9,230 nt of DNA, from contig CAAENY010000016.1 of assembly GCA_900757465.1 (NCBI GenBank), positions 1-9,230 on the forward strand. Direction: 5' to 3'. A model generated the notes under the pieces. That model was not told the DNA's origin and searched no databases. It saw only the letters and a list, made by a program, of their open reading frames with translations. This document shows positions 1-6,228 of this stretch, piece by piece (positions within the stretch are counted from its first letter, which is position 1; every line of letters starts with the position of its first letter). The position numbers and the translations under genes were made by a program. Origin of the DNA: an uncultured Collinsella sp. Lineage in GTDB: Bacteria > Actinomycetota > Coriobacteriia > Coriobacteriales > Coriobacteriaceae.

Positions 1-1
1 C

Positions 2-24
2 GGAAAGCACATTAAGTGCTTTCC
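2..24 (+). terminator. Stem-loop, probable terminator of the gene left of the window
   Basis: A perfect 9-bp stem, GGAAAGCAC (2-10) and GTGCTTTCC (16-24), closes an ATTAA loop and is followed by only three T residues. The short T tract makes it a modest intrinsic terminator. Its position, before the leader of the first gene and at the window edge, fits the end of an upstream gene that cannot be seen here. It could also end a leftward transcript whose tail lies outside the window. Confidence 0.5.
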
Positions 25-148
25 TTTGCGTGCGGAACTCGCGATAAACTTAATTACGCGCCGCTCCCCGCCCACGCCGGGCAAACATCGTTGGACTTAT
101 CGCTGACACGATTAAACCGCTTGTATATCGTCTGCTAGCTTGGCACGG

Positions 149-154
149 TACAAT
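149..154 (+). promoter_or_regulatory. Candidate -10 element for the rRNA methyltransferase gene
   Basis: TACAAT matches the sigma-70-type -10 consensus at five of six positions and lies 38 bases before the ATG. No convincing -35 hexamer stands 16-18 bases upstream. An alternative pair, TTGGCA (140-145) with TTTAAT (164-169) at 18-base spacing, is also possible. Bases 25-148 otherwise hold nothing I recognise. Confidence 0.3.
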
Positions 155-181
155 ACTTGCAGCTTTAATTCATGAATTAGT

Positions 182-185
182 GGAG
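182..185 (+). promoter_or_regulatory. Ribosome binding site that fixes the ATG at 192
   Basis: GGAG lies six bases before ATG 192. The in-frame GTG at 180 overlaps this ribosome binding site and has none of its own, so the shorter start is preferred. Confidence 0.7.
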
Positions 186-191
186 TTATTG

Positions 192-1640
192 ATGGCAGAA
201 TCTCGTGCGGAGCGTAGGGCTCGTCGTGCTTTGATGGAGGCGACTGAGGGGTCGAAGGAGGAGAAATCTTCTACGAAATCCAAGTCTTCTAAAGCCGCAA
301 AAAGCAAATCGACTAAGAGCAAGGCTAAGGCCAAGCGTTCTGACTCTCGTCGAGGCGGGGATAAGGCGCCTCAGACTCGCTCCAAGCGCTCGCATAAAGA
401 TCAGGCTTCGTCTGCGCGTAAGGCTGTGGATCCCAAGTCGCCTTGTTCCATCATGCGGGCTTGTGGTGGGTGTACGGCGCTCAATCGTCCTTATAAGAAG
501 CAGCTCGCCGCCAAGCAGGCTGCTATGGAGGAGCTTTTTGCTTCGCTTTGTGAGCGTGAAGGCATTGCTGTAGATCCTATTCGTGGTATGGGTGTCACCC
601 TGGGCGACCCGGGCAAATATCCTGCGCCGCGTGGCTTTCGTCATAAGGCTGCCACTCCCTTTGCTCCCGGTAAGGAGGGCGCTGTCCGTTGCGGTTTCTT
701 TGAGCGCGGTTCGCACAGAATCGTTGCCGTACCCGAGTGTCCTGTCGAGGCGCCGGGTGCCCGTCAGATTCTCAACGGCATCGCACGCGAAGCTGAGCGG
801 TTGCATATTCCCGCCTTTAATGAGGACAAGCATCTTGGTTTGCTTCGCTATGCCGTCGTCCGCTGCGGTTGGCGTACCGACCAGGTCATGGTCACCCTCG
901 TGACTGCCCAGCGTGACTTACCGCATGCGCAGGAGTTCTTTGAAGCCGTCGCGGCGCTCGATCCGCATATCGTCACCGTTGCCCAAAATATCAATGGCCG
1001 TCCCGGTAACGCCATCTTGGGCGAGGAGACTCGTATCGTCTATGGCGCCGAATGCATGCGCGACCAGCTGCTCGGCTGCGAATTCGACATCTCCCCTACC
1101 GCGTTCTACCAGACCAACCCGCAACAGACCGAGCTGCTCTATCAGCTCGCTATCGACGGCATGGATTTGCACCAGGGCGATGTGCTCATGGATGCCTACT
1201 GTGGCAGCGGTACCATCGGTCTTTGCGCAGTTAAAGATGCCCAGAAAAAGGGCATCGGCATTATGCTGCTCGGCGTGGAGCGCAACCCGGCGGGCATTGC
1301 CGACGCACGTCGCAATGCCGAGCTCAACGGCCTCACCCGCAGCGCCTGGTTTATGGCCGACGACGCCACCGATTGCATCCTGGATGCCGCCGATAACAAC
1401 GAGCGGGTCGATGTCCTTTCCATCGATCCGCCGCGCGCCGGCTCTACCCCCGAGTTCCTCGAAGCTGCCTGCGCGCTTAAGCCGCGCCGCATCACCTATA
1501 TCAGCTGCAACCCCGTAACTCAAGAGCGCGACCTGCATCAGCTCCTCGACGGAGGCTATTGCCTGCTCAAGATCACGCCCGTCGACATGTTCCCTCACAC
1601 CGACCACACCGAAACCGTAGCGGTCCTCGAACGCCGCTAA
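192..1640 (+). CDS. 23S rRNA (uracil-5-)-methyltransferase, RlmC/RlmD (RumA) family
   Basis: This is a class I SAM-dependent RNA methyltransferase that places a methyl group on C5 of a uridine, probably in 23S rRNA. From ATG 192 it is 482 residues. Seen in the sequence: four cysteines for a [4Fe-4S] cluster (C85-x5-C91-GG-C94 and C183 in VPECP), a TAFYQTNPQQTELLY segment near 304, the SAM loop DAYCGSG (334-340), DPPRAG (412-417), SCNP with the probable nucleophile C439, and E474 in HTETV as likely general base. Residues 25-75 are a Lys/Ser/Ala/Arg-rich, probably disordered tail in place of the TRAM domain of E. coli RlmD; RlmC also lacks TRAM. Codons in the first third often end in T, while later ones mostly end in C. 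The gene stands alone and converges on the next gene. The family is certain; the target uridine (747, 1939 or other) cannot be told from sequence. Confidence 0.93.
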   Translation: MAESRAERRARRALMEATEGSKEEKSSTKSKSSKAAKSKSTKSKAKAKRSDSRRGGDKAPQTRSKRSHKDQASSARKAVDPKSPCSIMRACGGCTALNRPYKKQLAAKQAAMEELFASLCEREGIAVDPIRGMGVTLGDPGKYPAPRGFRHKAATPFAPGKEGAVRCGFFERGSHRIVAVPECPVEAPGARQILNGIAREAERLHIPAFNEDKHLGLLRYAVVRCGWRTDQVMVTLVTAQRDLPHAQEFFEAVAALDPHIVTVAQNINGRPGNAILGEETRIVYGAECMRDQLLGCEFDISPTAFYQTNPQQTELLYQLAIDGMDLHQGDVLMDAYCGSGTIGLCAVKDAQKKGIGIMLLGVERNPAGIADARRNAELNGLTRSAWFMADDATDCILDAADNNERVDVLSIDPPRAGSTPEFLEAACALKPRRITYISCNPVTQERDLHQLLDGGYCLLKITPVDMFPHTDHTETVAVLERR

Positions 1641-1668
1641 CCGACCTCAGTAGATTTTTGGGACAAGA

Positions 1669-1698
1669 AAGGGGGCGACCCGCCTGGGCCGCCCCCTT
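1669..1698. terminator. Bidirectional terminator between convergent genes
   Basis: AAGGGGGCG (1669-1677) pairs with CGCCCCCTT (1690-1698), and an inner CCC/GGG can extend the stem. It lies 29 bases after the methyltransferase stop and 21 bases after the stop of the leftward gene. The T-rich tail is poor rightward and somewhat better leftward (TTTCTT). The symmetric stem between two convergent stops supports a shared terminator. Confidence 0.7.
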
Positions 1699-1718
1699 CG
1701 CTTGGTTTATAAACTCCG

Positions 1719-2540
1719 CTACATCCCATTGCGCAGATCGTACACGCCGGCTGCCGCCATCTCGCGCAGCAGCGTCTCGCGGTCGCGCGTCACGATCAAA
1801 TCTAGCGGGAAGTGAATCTCGTCGAGCATCTTGCGCGCGTGATCGAGCTTGCCAATGGCCATGCCAATGTGGGCATCGGTTGACACGCCAATGCCCACGC
1901 CCAGCTCGGCGCAGCGCTCGGCGATCTTGCGGCATACGGCCCAATGCTCAGTGTCGACACCGTGTTCAAGACTATGGTTGTTGATCTCGATAATCTTGTG
2001 CTTGGCCTTAGCTGCCAACAGCACCTCGTCGATATCGAACGGCACGCCCGAACGCCCCGTGTGACCCAGCATGAACACCTTGGGGTGCTCCAGGGCATTG
2101 ATATACATCTCGGTCGTCTGGGCCAGCGTCGCGCCTTCAGCAATCTGCGGATTATGCACGCTCGCAACCAAATAATCCAAATTTCGCGTAACCAAATCGA
2201 ACAGCGAATGCTGACGGCTGTACGAATCACCGGCAATATCGAGCGTGACAGGAGTGTCCTCGCCAAACAGGCTTCCGTCCAGCGAAACGATATCGGCCTC
2301 GGCACCACGCAGCACCAGCACGCCGCTCCAAATGCGCGGCCAGATATCCTGGTTGATAAAGAATTGGTAACTGCGCAGGTCATTGGGGCAAGCCGTAACC
2401 ATAGAGCTCAGATGGTCGGCAGATCCGAGCACCTGCAGGCCACGCTCTGCCGCCCAGTACACATTCTCCTCAATGGTCGAATATGCATGCGCAGAGAATA
2501 TCGTATGGGTATGAATGTCACAAGAAAGCAGGTAGGGCAT
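1719..2540 (-). CDS. PHP-domain metal-dependent phosphatase (YcdX-like)
   Basis: This 273-residue cytoplasmic protein belongs to the PHP family, trinuclear-metal phosphoesterases that include E. coli YcdX and the PHP-type histidinol phosphatases. All nine expected metal ligands are visible: H10 and H12 in DIHTHT, H18 in SAHAYST, H43 in ADH, E81 in GAEAD, H129 in SVHN, H160 in GHTGR, and D222 and H224 in STDAH. The N-terminal HTHTIFSAHAYST run is very close to the YcdX pattern, and the length is slightly above the family's roughly 245 residues. ATG 2540 has AAGGAG five bases upstream (2546-2551), so the start is secure. It lies 165 bases downstream of the aminotransferase on the same strand, possibly with its own promoter. 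The substrate is unknown. An aminotransferase next to a PHP phosphatase recalls histidine synthesis (HisC and histidinol phosphatase), but the aminotransferase is not clearly HisC, so I do not claim that role. Confidence 0.88.
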   Translation of the reverse strand: MPYLLSCDIHTHTIFSAHAYSTIEENVYWAAERGLQVLGSADHLSSMVTACPNDLRSYQFFINQDIWPRIWSGVLVLRGAEADIVSLDGSLFGEDTPVTLDIAGDSYSRQHSLFDLVTRNLDYLVASVHNPQIAEGATLAQTTEMYINALEHPKVFMLGHTGRSGVPFDIDEVLLAAKAKHKIIEINNHSLEHGVDTEHWAVCRKIAERCAELGVGIGVSTDAHIGMAIGKLDHARKMLDEIHFPLDLIVTRDRETLLREMAAAGVYDLRNGM

Positions 2541-2577
2541 CAGGTCTCCTTATCTGGCACGGCCGTCGCTTATATTC

Positions 2578-2583
2578 ATTGTA
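2578..2583 (-). promoter_or_regulatory. Candidate -10 element for the PHP phosphatase gene
   Basis: On the minus strand GCGTACAAT places a TACAAT hexamer 37 bases before the phosphatase start. TTACGA (2601-2606) sits 17 bases upstream but is a weak -35. The same GCGTACAAT nonamer precedes the aminotransferase gene. Another TACAAT lies on the minus strand at 2683-2688, upstream of the stem-loop. Confidence 0.35.
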
Positions 2584-2640
2584 CGCATAGCCTTCGATAG
2601 TCGTAAAACCACTCCATCCCAAAGACACAACGTCCATGAC

Positions 2641-2671
2641 AACGGGGTCTGGCTTAACACCAAACCCCGTT
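2641..2671 (-). terminator. Stem-loop downstream of the aminotransferase gene
   Basis: A perfect 8-bp stem pairs 2641-2648 with 2664-2671. A further TGG/CCA (2650-2652 with 2660-2662) follows after one mismatch, around a seven-base loop. It starts 34 bases past the aminotransferase stop, where a terminator is expected. There is no run of T on either strand, so it could be an RNA-stabilising hairpin or part of a protein-binding site rather than an efficient intrinsic terminator. Confidence 0.4.
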
Positions 2672-2683
2672 TCACGTAAAACA
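2668..2683. promoter_or_regulatory. Degenerate parS-like (ParB/Spo0J) site
   Basis: The 16-mer CGTTTCACGTAAAACA matches the canonical bacterial parS TGTTTCACGTGAAACA at 14 of 16 positions, differing at positions 1 and 11. It is nearly palindromic and intergenic, and its left end shares three bases with the right arm of the neighbouring stem-loop. Known parS sites cluster near the replication origin. Loss of the central G at position 11 may abolish ParB binding, so this is a candidate only. Confidence 0.3.
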
Positions 2684-2705
2684 TTGTAGGCAGAGCGCTT
2701 TACTT

Positions 2706-3890
2706 TTAACGATACTCGTCCGCCAACTGTTTCCAAGCGGGTAGCGAATTGATAATCGTTTCGTAACTCACGCAATAGCCCAGGCGGAACCAACCCGGCA
2801 TACCAAAGCTGTCCGAGGGAACCGCAAGCAACTCATACTTCTTTGCACGCTCGCAAAACGCATTCGCATCGGGTTCCAGCGCCTTCACCCACAGGTAGAA
2901 TGCACCATCCGGCTCAACATAGGTGTAGCCGTACTCCGCTAGTGCGTCGGTAAGCGCGGTGCGGTTGCGCGCATAGGCCTCGACATCGCTCGGCTCATCG
3001 ATGCAATCGATGATTACGCGCTGGAAGAGTGCCGGTGCGCATACAAAACCTAGCGTACGGGCAGCACCCGCAACAGCCGGCATCAGACGGGCAGCCTGCG
3101 GATTGGTGTTGGGAACCAAGATCCACCCCACGCGCTCGCCCGGCAGCGACAGCGACTTGGAATACGAGTAGCACACGATGGTGTGCTCGTAGATCGAGGG
3201 CACCCAAGGCACCTCGGCACCGTACACAATCTCGCGGTACGGCTCATCCGAGATGAGCATAATCGGATTCTCGGGATCGCGCTGAGCGTTGGCCTCGCGC
3301 AGAACATTGGCCAGTCGCGTCAGCGTGTCGCATGTATATACGGCACCGGTCGGATTGTTGGGAGAGTCAATGATGACGGCCGCCGTCTTATCGCTGATCG
3401 CCTTGAGCACGTTGTCCACGCTCAGCTGGAACGTATCTTCATCGGCGAGCGCCTCAACACACGTACAGCCGGCCTTCTCAATCCAAACGCGATACTCCGG
3501 AAAGTACGGGGCGATAACAATAACCTCGTCGCCCGGGTTCGTAACGGCGTTGAGCGTGCAGGTGAGCGAAGCCGCGGCACCCACCGTCATAAATACGTCT
3601 TTGCCCTCATAGCTCGTGCCAAAGCGGCGGTTGAGCGATTCGGCCACAGCGGCACGACATTGCGGCAGGCCCGGTGCGGGCGTGTAGCCGTGCAGCTGGT
3701 CGCTCGGCAGCTCCAGGGCCTTCTTAATCGACTCAGCCACAGCAGCGGGCGCCGGAACGCTCGGATTGCCCAGCGAAAAATCGAATACGTTTTCCGCACC
3801 GATCTGCGCCTTGCGCTCAAGGCCATAGCTAAAAATCTCACGGATGATGGAGCTTTCCGCGCCGCGAGCATACATAGTTTCGTTGATCAT
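2706..3890 (-). CDS. Pyridoxal-phosphate-dependent aminotransferase, class I/II
   Basis: This is a fold-type I PLP enzyme of 394 residues, the usual length for the AspC/AspB-like group, which moves an amino group between an amino acid and a 2-oxo acid in the cytoplasm. Visible landmarks are FSLGNPSVPAP near 38-48, GYTPAPGL (68-75), SPNNPTG (176-182, with the cofactor-contacting Asn), DEPY (215-218, Asp to the pyridine nitrogen), the Schiff-base lysine K245 in SYSKSLSLPGERVGW, and R369 in WFRLGY, the likely carboxylate-binding Arg. The start at ATG 3890 is chosen because AGGGG lies five bases upstream. The frame runs open to 3989, but that extension would reach into a palindromic repeat and adds residues unlike the family. 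The gene appears to be transcribed alone, since the terminator of ftsH lies upstream. Exact substrate is not predictable; aspartate, aromatic or alanine type are all possible. Confidence 0.92.
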   Translation of the reverse strand: MINETMYARGAESSIIREIFSYGLERKAQIGAENVFDFSLGNPSVPAPAAVAESIKKALELPSDQLHGYTPAPGLPQCRAAVAESLNRRFGTSYEGKDVFMTVGAAASLTCTLNAVTNPGDEVIVIAPYFPEYRVWIEKAGCTCVEALADEDTFQLSVDNVLKAISDKTAAVIIDSPNNPTGAVYTCDTLTRLANVLREANAQRDPENPIMLISDEPYREIVYGAEVPWVPSIYEHTIVCYSYSKSLSLPGERVGWILVPNTNPQAARLMPAVAGAARTLGFVCAPALFQRVIIDCIDEPSDVEAYARNRTALTDALAEYGYTYVEPDGAFYLWVKALEPDANAFCERAKKYELLAVPSDSFGMPGWFRLGYCVSYETIINSLPAWKQLADEYR

Positions 3891-3895
3891 CTGTT

Positions 3896-3900
3896 CCCCT
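3896..3900 (-). promoter_or_regulatory. Ribosome binding site that fixes the aminotransferase start
   Basis: On the minus strand AAAGGGGAA contains AGGGG with five bases before ATG 3890. No comparable site precedes the longer in-frame start at 3989, which lies inside the large inverted repeat. Confidence 0.75.
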
Positions 3901-3914
3901 TTCGCATAGGCGCT

Positions 3915-3920
3915 ATTGTA
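3915..3920 (-). promoter_or_regulatory. Candidate -10 element for the aminotransferase gene
   Basis: GCGTACAAT on the minus strand gives TACAAT 24 bases before the start codon, implying a short leader of about 18 bases. No good -35 hexamer is present 16-18 bases upstream. The large inverted repeat begins 31 bases further upstream. Confidence 0.35.
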
Positions 3921-3950
3921 CGCTTTAGCCGAGCAAAGTGCCGCAGCAAT

Positions 3951-4010
3951 GTTGATTGGGGACAGACTTAAATGCGTGAAAACGCTCATTTAAGTCTGTC
4001 CCCAATCAAC
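3951..4010. repeat. Perfect 24-bp inverted repeat, REP/MITE-like palindrome
   Basis: Bases 3951-3974 are exactly complementary to 3987-4010. The 12-base centre can form a further CGT/ACG stem with a GAAA tetraloop and a two-base CT bulge. Each arm contains GGGGACAGACTTAAATG or its complement. The stem is AT/GC mixed and has no T tail, and it sits just past a strong terminator, so it is not needed to end ftsH. The size, perfection and intergenic position resemble REP or MITE elements moved by IS200-like (RAYT) transposases; that origin is inference, and no transposase is in the window. Confidence 0.8.
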
Positions 4011-4030
4011 AGACGGCCCCATATCGCTCA

Positions 4031-4068
4031 AAAGAAAAAGCCTCCGCAGGTTTCCCCGCGGAGGCTTT
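4031..4068 (-). terminator. Strong intrinsic terminator of the ftsH transcript
   Basis: An 11-bp perfect stem pairs 4037-4047 with 4058-4068 around a ten-base loop. On the minus strand it is followed by CTTTTTCTTTT, a textbook U tract. It begins 12 bases past the ftsH stop codon and isolates the ftsH operon from the aminotransferase gene. Confidence 0.92.
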
Positions 4069-4079
4069 CGCCACAAAGA

Positions 4080-6227
4080 CTATTTGTCGGCGTCGGTGTC
4101 GGCATCGGCATCGGCATCGACGACGGCATGGTCATCGGCGGCATCATCGGATGCGGCCTCGGCATCCTCCTGCATGGCCGCCTGCGCAAAGGCCGCGGCA
4201 TCAGCCGCCAGCTCTTCCTCGCTCATACGAGGCGCGCGCTTCTTGGTCGGCATGCCGGCCGCCTTGGCATTGCGCTCCTCCTTGGCCGCCAGGATATCGC
4301 CCTCGCACTCAAGGTAGGCGTCCCACTCGTTATCGAGCAGGGCATTCACTGCATCGCCCTCGACAGTCTCGCGCTCAAGCAGCACCTTCGCCATCAGATC
4401 GAGCTGATCGCGACGGGCATCCAAGATCTCGACAGCACGACGATGGGCCTCGCGCATGATGCGCTGAACCTCGATATCAATGCGGCGCGCCGTCTCCTCG
4501 GAGTAATCCTGATGATCGGCATAGTCGCGGCCCAGGAATACCTGATGCTGCGCCTCGCCAAAGACCTGAGTGCCCAGCTCCTCGCTCATGCCCAAACGTG
4601 TGACCATCTCGCGCGCCATCTTGGTTGCGCGCTCCAGATCGTTGCTCGCGCCCGACGTGATGTCATCGCACATGAGCTCCTCGGCAACGCGGCCGCCCAA
4701 GAACACGGCGAGCTCGTCGAGCATCTCGTTCTTGGTCTTGAGGAAGTGGTCCTCCTGCGGAAGCTGCAGCGTGTAGCCCAGAGCCTGACCGCGGCTGACG
4801 ATCGAGATCTTGTGGACCGGATCGGAGTGCTCCAGGATGTGGCCCACCAAAGCGTGACCGCTCTCGTGGTAGGCAATCGTGGTGCGCTCGGCCTCGGTCG
4901 TCATGCGACCCTTGCGCTGCGGTCCGGCAATCACACGCTCCATCGATTCCTCGACCTCGTCCATCGAGATCACGGAACGATGACGGCGAGCAGCCAGCAG
5001 CGCAGACTCGTTGAGCAGGTTCGCCAAATCGGCGCCAGTAAAGCCAACGGTCATCTGGGCGAGCTTCTCAAACTTAACGTCCTCGTCCATCGGCTTGTTC
5101 TCGGCATGCACGCGCAAAATCTGCTCGCGGCCCTTCACATCCGGACGGTCGACCGTAACCTGACGGTCAAAACGGCCGGGACGCAGCAATGCCGGATCCA
5201 GGATGTCAGGACGGTTGGTCGCAGCGACCAGGATGACCGACTCGCTTTCCTCAAAGCCGTCCATCTCGACTAGCAGCTGGTTGAGCGTCTGCTCGCGCTC
5301 GTCGTGACCGCCGCCCAAGCCAGCTCCGCGCTGACGTCCCACGGCATCGATCTCATCGATGAAGATGATCGACGGGGCCTGGGACTTGGCCTCCTTAAAG
5401 AGGTCACGCACACGGCTGGCGCCGACACCTACGAACATCTCGACAAAGTCGGAACCCGAGATGCTAAAGAACGGCACGCCCGCCTCGCCGGCAACGGCCT
5501 TGGCCAGCAGCGTTTTACCGGTGCCCGGAGGGCCAACCAGCAACACGCCACGCGGGATCTTGGCGCCCAGCTTGCGATAGCGATCCGGATCGCTCAAAAA
5601 GTCACGGATCTCCTCGAGCTCCTCGACTGCCTCGTCCACTCCGGCAACGTCTTCAAACTTGACCTTGGGGCGTGTGGCCTCGTTGGTCTTGGCGTTGGTC
5701 TTGCCAAACTGCATGTTCCTGTTGTTGGCGCCCATCATCTGGCGCATAAAGTAGAACATGATGGCGATAAGGGCAATCGTCGGAAGCACACTCATCGCCA
5801 AGTCGCCCCAAAAATCGGGATCGTTGGTGTTGACGATGTACTTGGTATCGGGGTGCTCCGCCATGAGCTCGGCAAGCGAATCGGAGCCGACATAGGTCGA
5901 AGAGAAGCTCTTGAGCTCGCTCGTATCGCCCTTGTCCTTTTTTGTCTTCCAGTAATGACCCGTCACGCTTCCGTCTTGAACCGTATAGGTCAGATCTTCG
6001 ACGCGATCCTGCTTGATGGCGCTGACCATCTCGCTCGTCGCGAGCTTAACGGTATTGCTGGAGCTGGCAAAGCCGGAACCCATATTAAAGAAGGCATAGC
6101 CCAGAAGCGCGCAAGCCAAAAGAAAATACAGCCAGCCCGTACGCGTGGGCTTCTTGCCTCCGGACATCCCCGGGATCTTTGGGTCCCGGGGAGTCAGGGA
6201 ATTGTTGTCGTTACGGTCGTCGGGCAT
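4080..6227 (-). CDS. ftsH: ATP-dependent zinc metalloprotease FtsH
   Basis: This is a membrane-anchored hexameric AAA+ protease that pulls misfolded membrane proteins and regulators into a zinc peptidase chamber. At 715 residues it is longer than E. coli FtsH (644). Domains in order: a polar N-terminus, a membrane segment at about 32-48, an extracytoplasmic domain to about 138, a second membrane segment at about 143-162, Walker A GPPGTGKT (232-239), pore loop FVGVG (265-269), Walker B IIFIDE (287-292), the SRH with arginine fingers R352 and R355, the HESGH zinc motif (454-458), and third zinc ligand D530 in ASNDLERA. The tail after about 668 is Ala/Asp/Glu-rich and ends in DADADADTDADK, encoded by a hexanucleotide repeat. 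The start is one base after the hpt stop, with GGAGG 12 bases upstream, so initiation is probably coupled to hpt translation. Family and activity are secure; the acidic tail has no assigned role. Confidence 0.98.
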   Translation of the reverse strand: MPDDRNDNNSLTPRDPKIPGMSGGKKPTRTGWLYFLLACALLGYAFFNMGSGFASSSNTVKLATSEMVSAIKQDRVEDLTYTVQDGSVTGHYWKTKKDKGDTSELKSFSSTYVGSDSLAELMAEHPDTKYIVNTNDPDFWGDLAMSVLPTIALIAIMFYFMRQMMGANNRNMQFGKTNAKTNEATRPKVKFEDVAGVDEAVEELEEIRDFLSDPDRYRKLGAKIPRGVLLVGPPGTGKTLLAKAVAGEAGVPFFSISGSDFVEMFVGVGASRVRDLFKEAKSQAPSIIFIDEIDAVGRQRGAGLGGGHDEREQTLNQLLVEMDGFEESESVILVAATNRPDILDPALLRPGRFDRQVTVDRPDVKGREQILRVHAENKPMDEDVKFEKLAQMTVGFTGADLANLLNESALLAARRHRSVISMDEVEESMERVIAGPQRKGRMTTEAERTTIAYHESGHALVGHILEHSDPVHKISIVSRGQALGYTLQLPQEDHFLKTKNEMLDELAVFLGGRVAEELMCDDITSGASNDLERATKMAREMVTRLGMSEELGTQVFGEAQHQVFLGRDYADHQDYSEETARRIDIEVQRIMREAHRRAVEILDARRDQLDLMAKVLLERETVEGDAVNALLDNEWDAYLECEGDILAAKEERNAKAAGMPTKKRAPRMSEEELAADAAAFAQAAMQEDAEAASDDAADDHAVVDADADADTDADK
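4086..4118 (-). repeat. Hexanucleotide tandem repeat at the 3' end of ftsH
   Basis: About five and a half copies of a 6-base unit (GATGCC, GACGCC or GACACC on the coding strand) encode alternating Asp-Ala, with one Thr. Because the unit is two codons long, copy-number change would lengthen or shorten the acidic tail without a frameshift. Confidence 0.75.
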
Positions 6228-6228
6228 C

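Noticed and set aside
2518..2793. Minus-strand open frame between the aminotransferase and the phosphatase
   Set aside because: It overlaps the ends of both neighbours in another frame, has no ribosome binding site, and runs through the stem-loop and the parS-like site.
1719..3890. Aminotransferase plus PHP phosphatase as a histidine biosynthesis pair
   Set aside because: No other his gene is nearby, the aminotransferase is a general class I/II type, and the phosphatase resembles YcdX rather than a dedicated histidinol phosphatase.
3891..3989. N-terminal extension of the aminotransferase to an ATG at 3989
   Set aside because: The extra 33 residues come from the inverted repeat and promoter region. 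A good ribosome binding site supports ATG 3890, and the shorter form has the family length.
3972..5273. Long plus-strand open frame of 433 codons opposite the 3' half of ftsH
   Set aside because: It is the mirror of a strongly conserved GC-rich gene. Its translation shows no family motif, and it starts inside the inverted repeat without a ribosome binding site.
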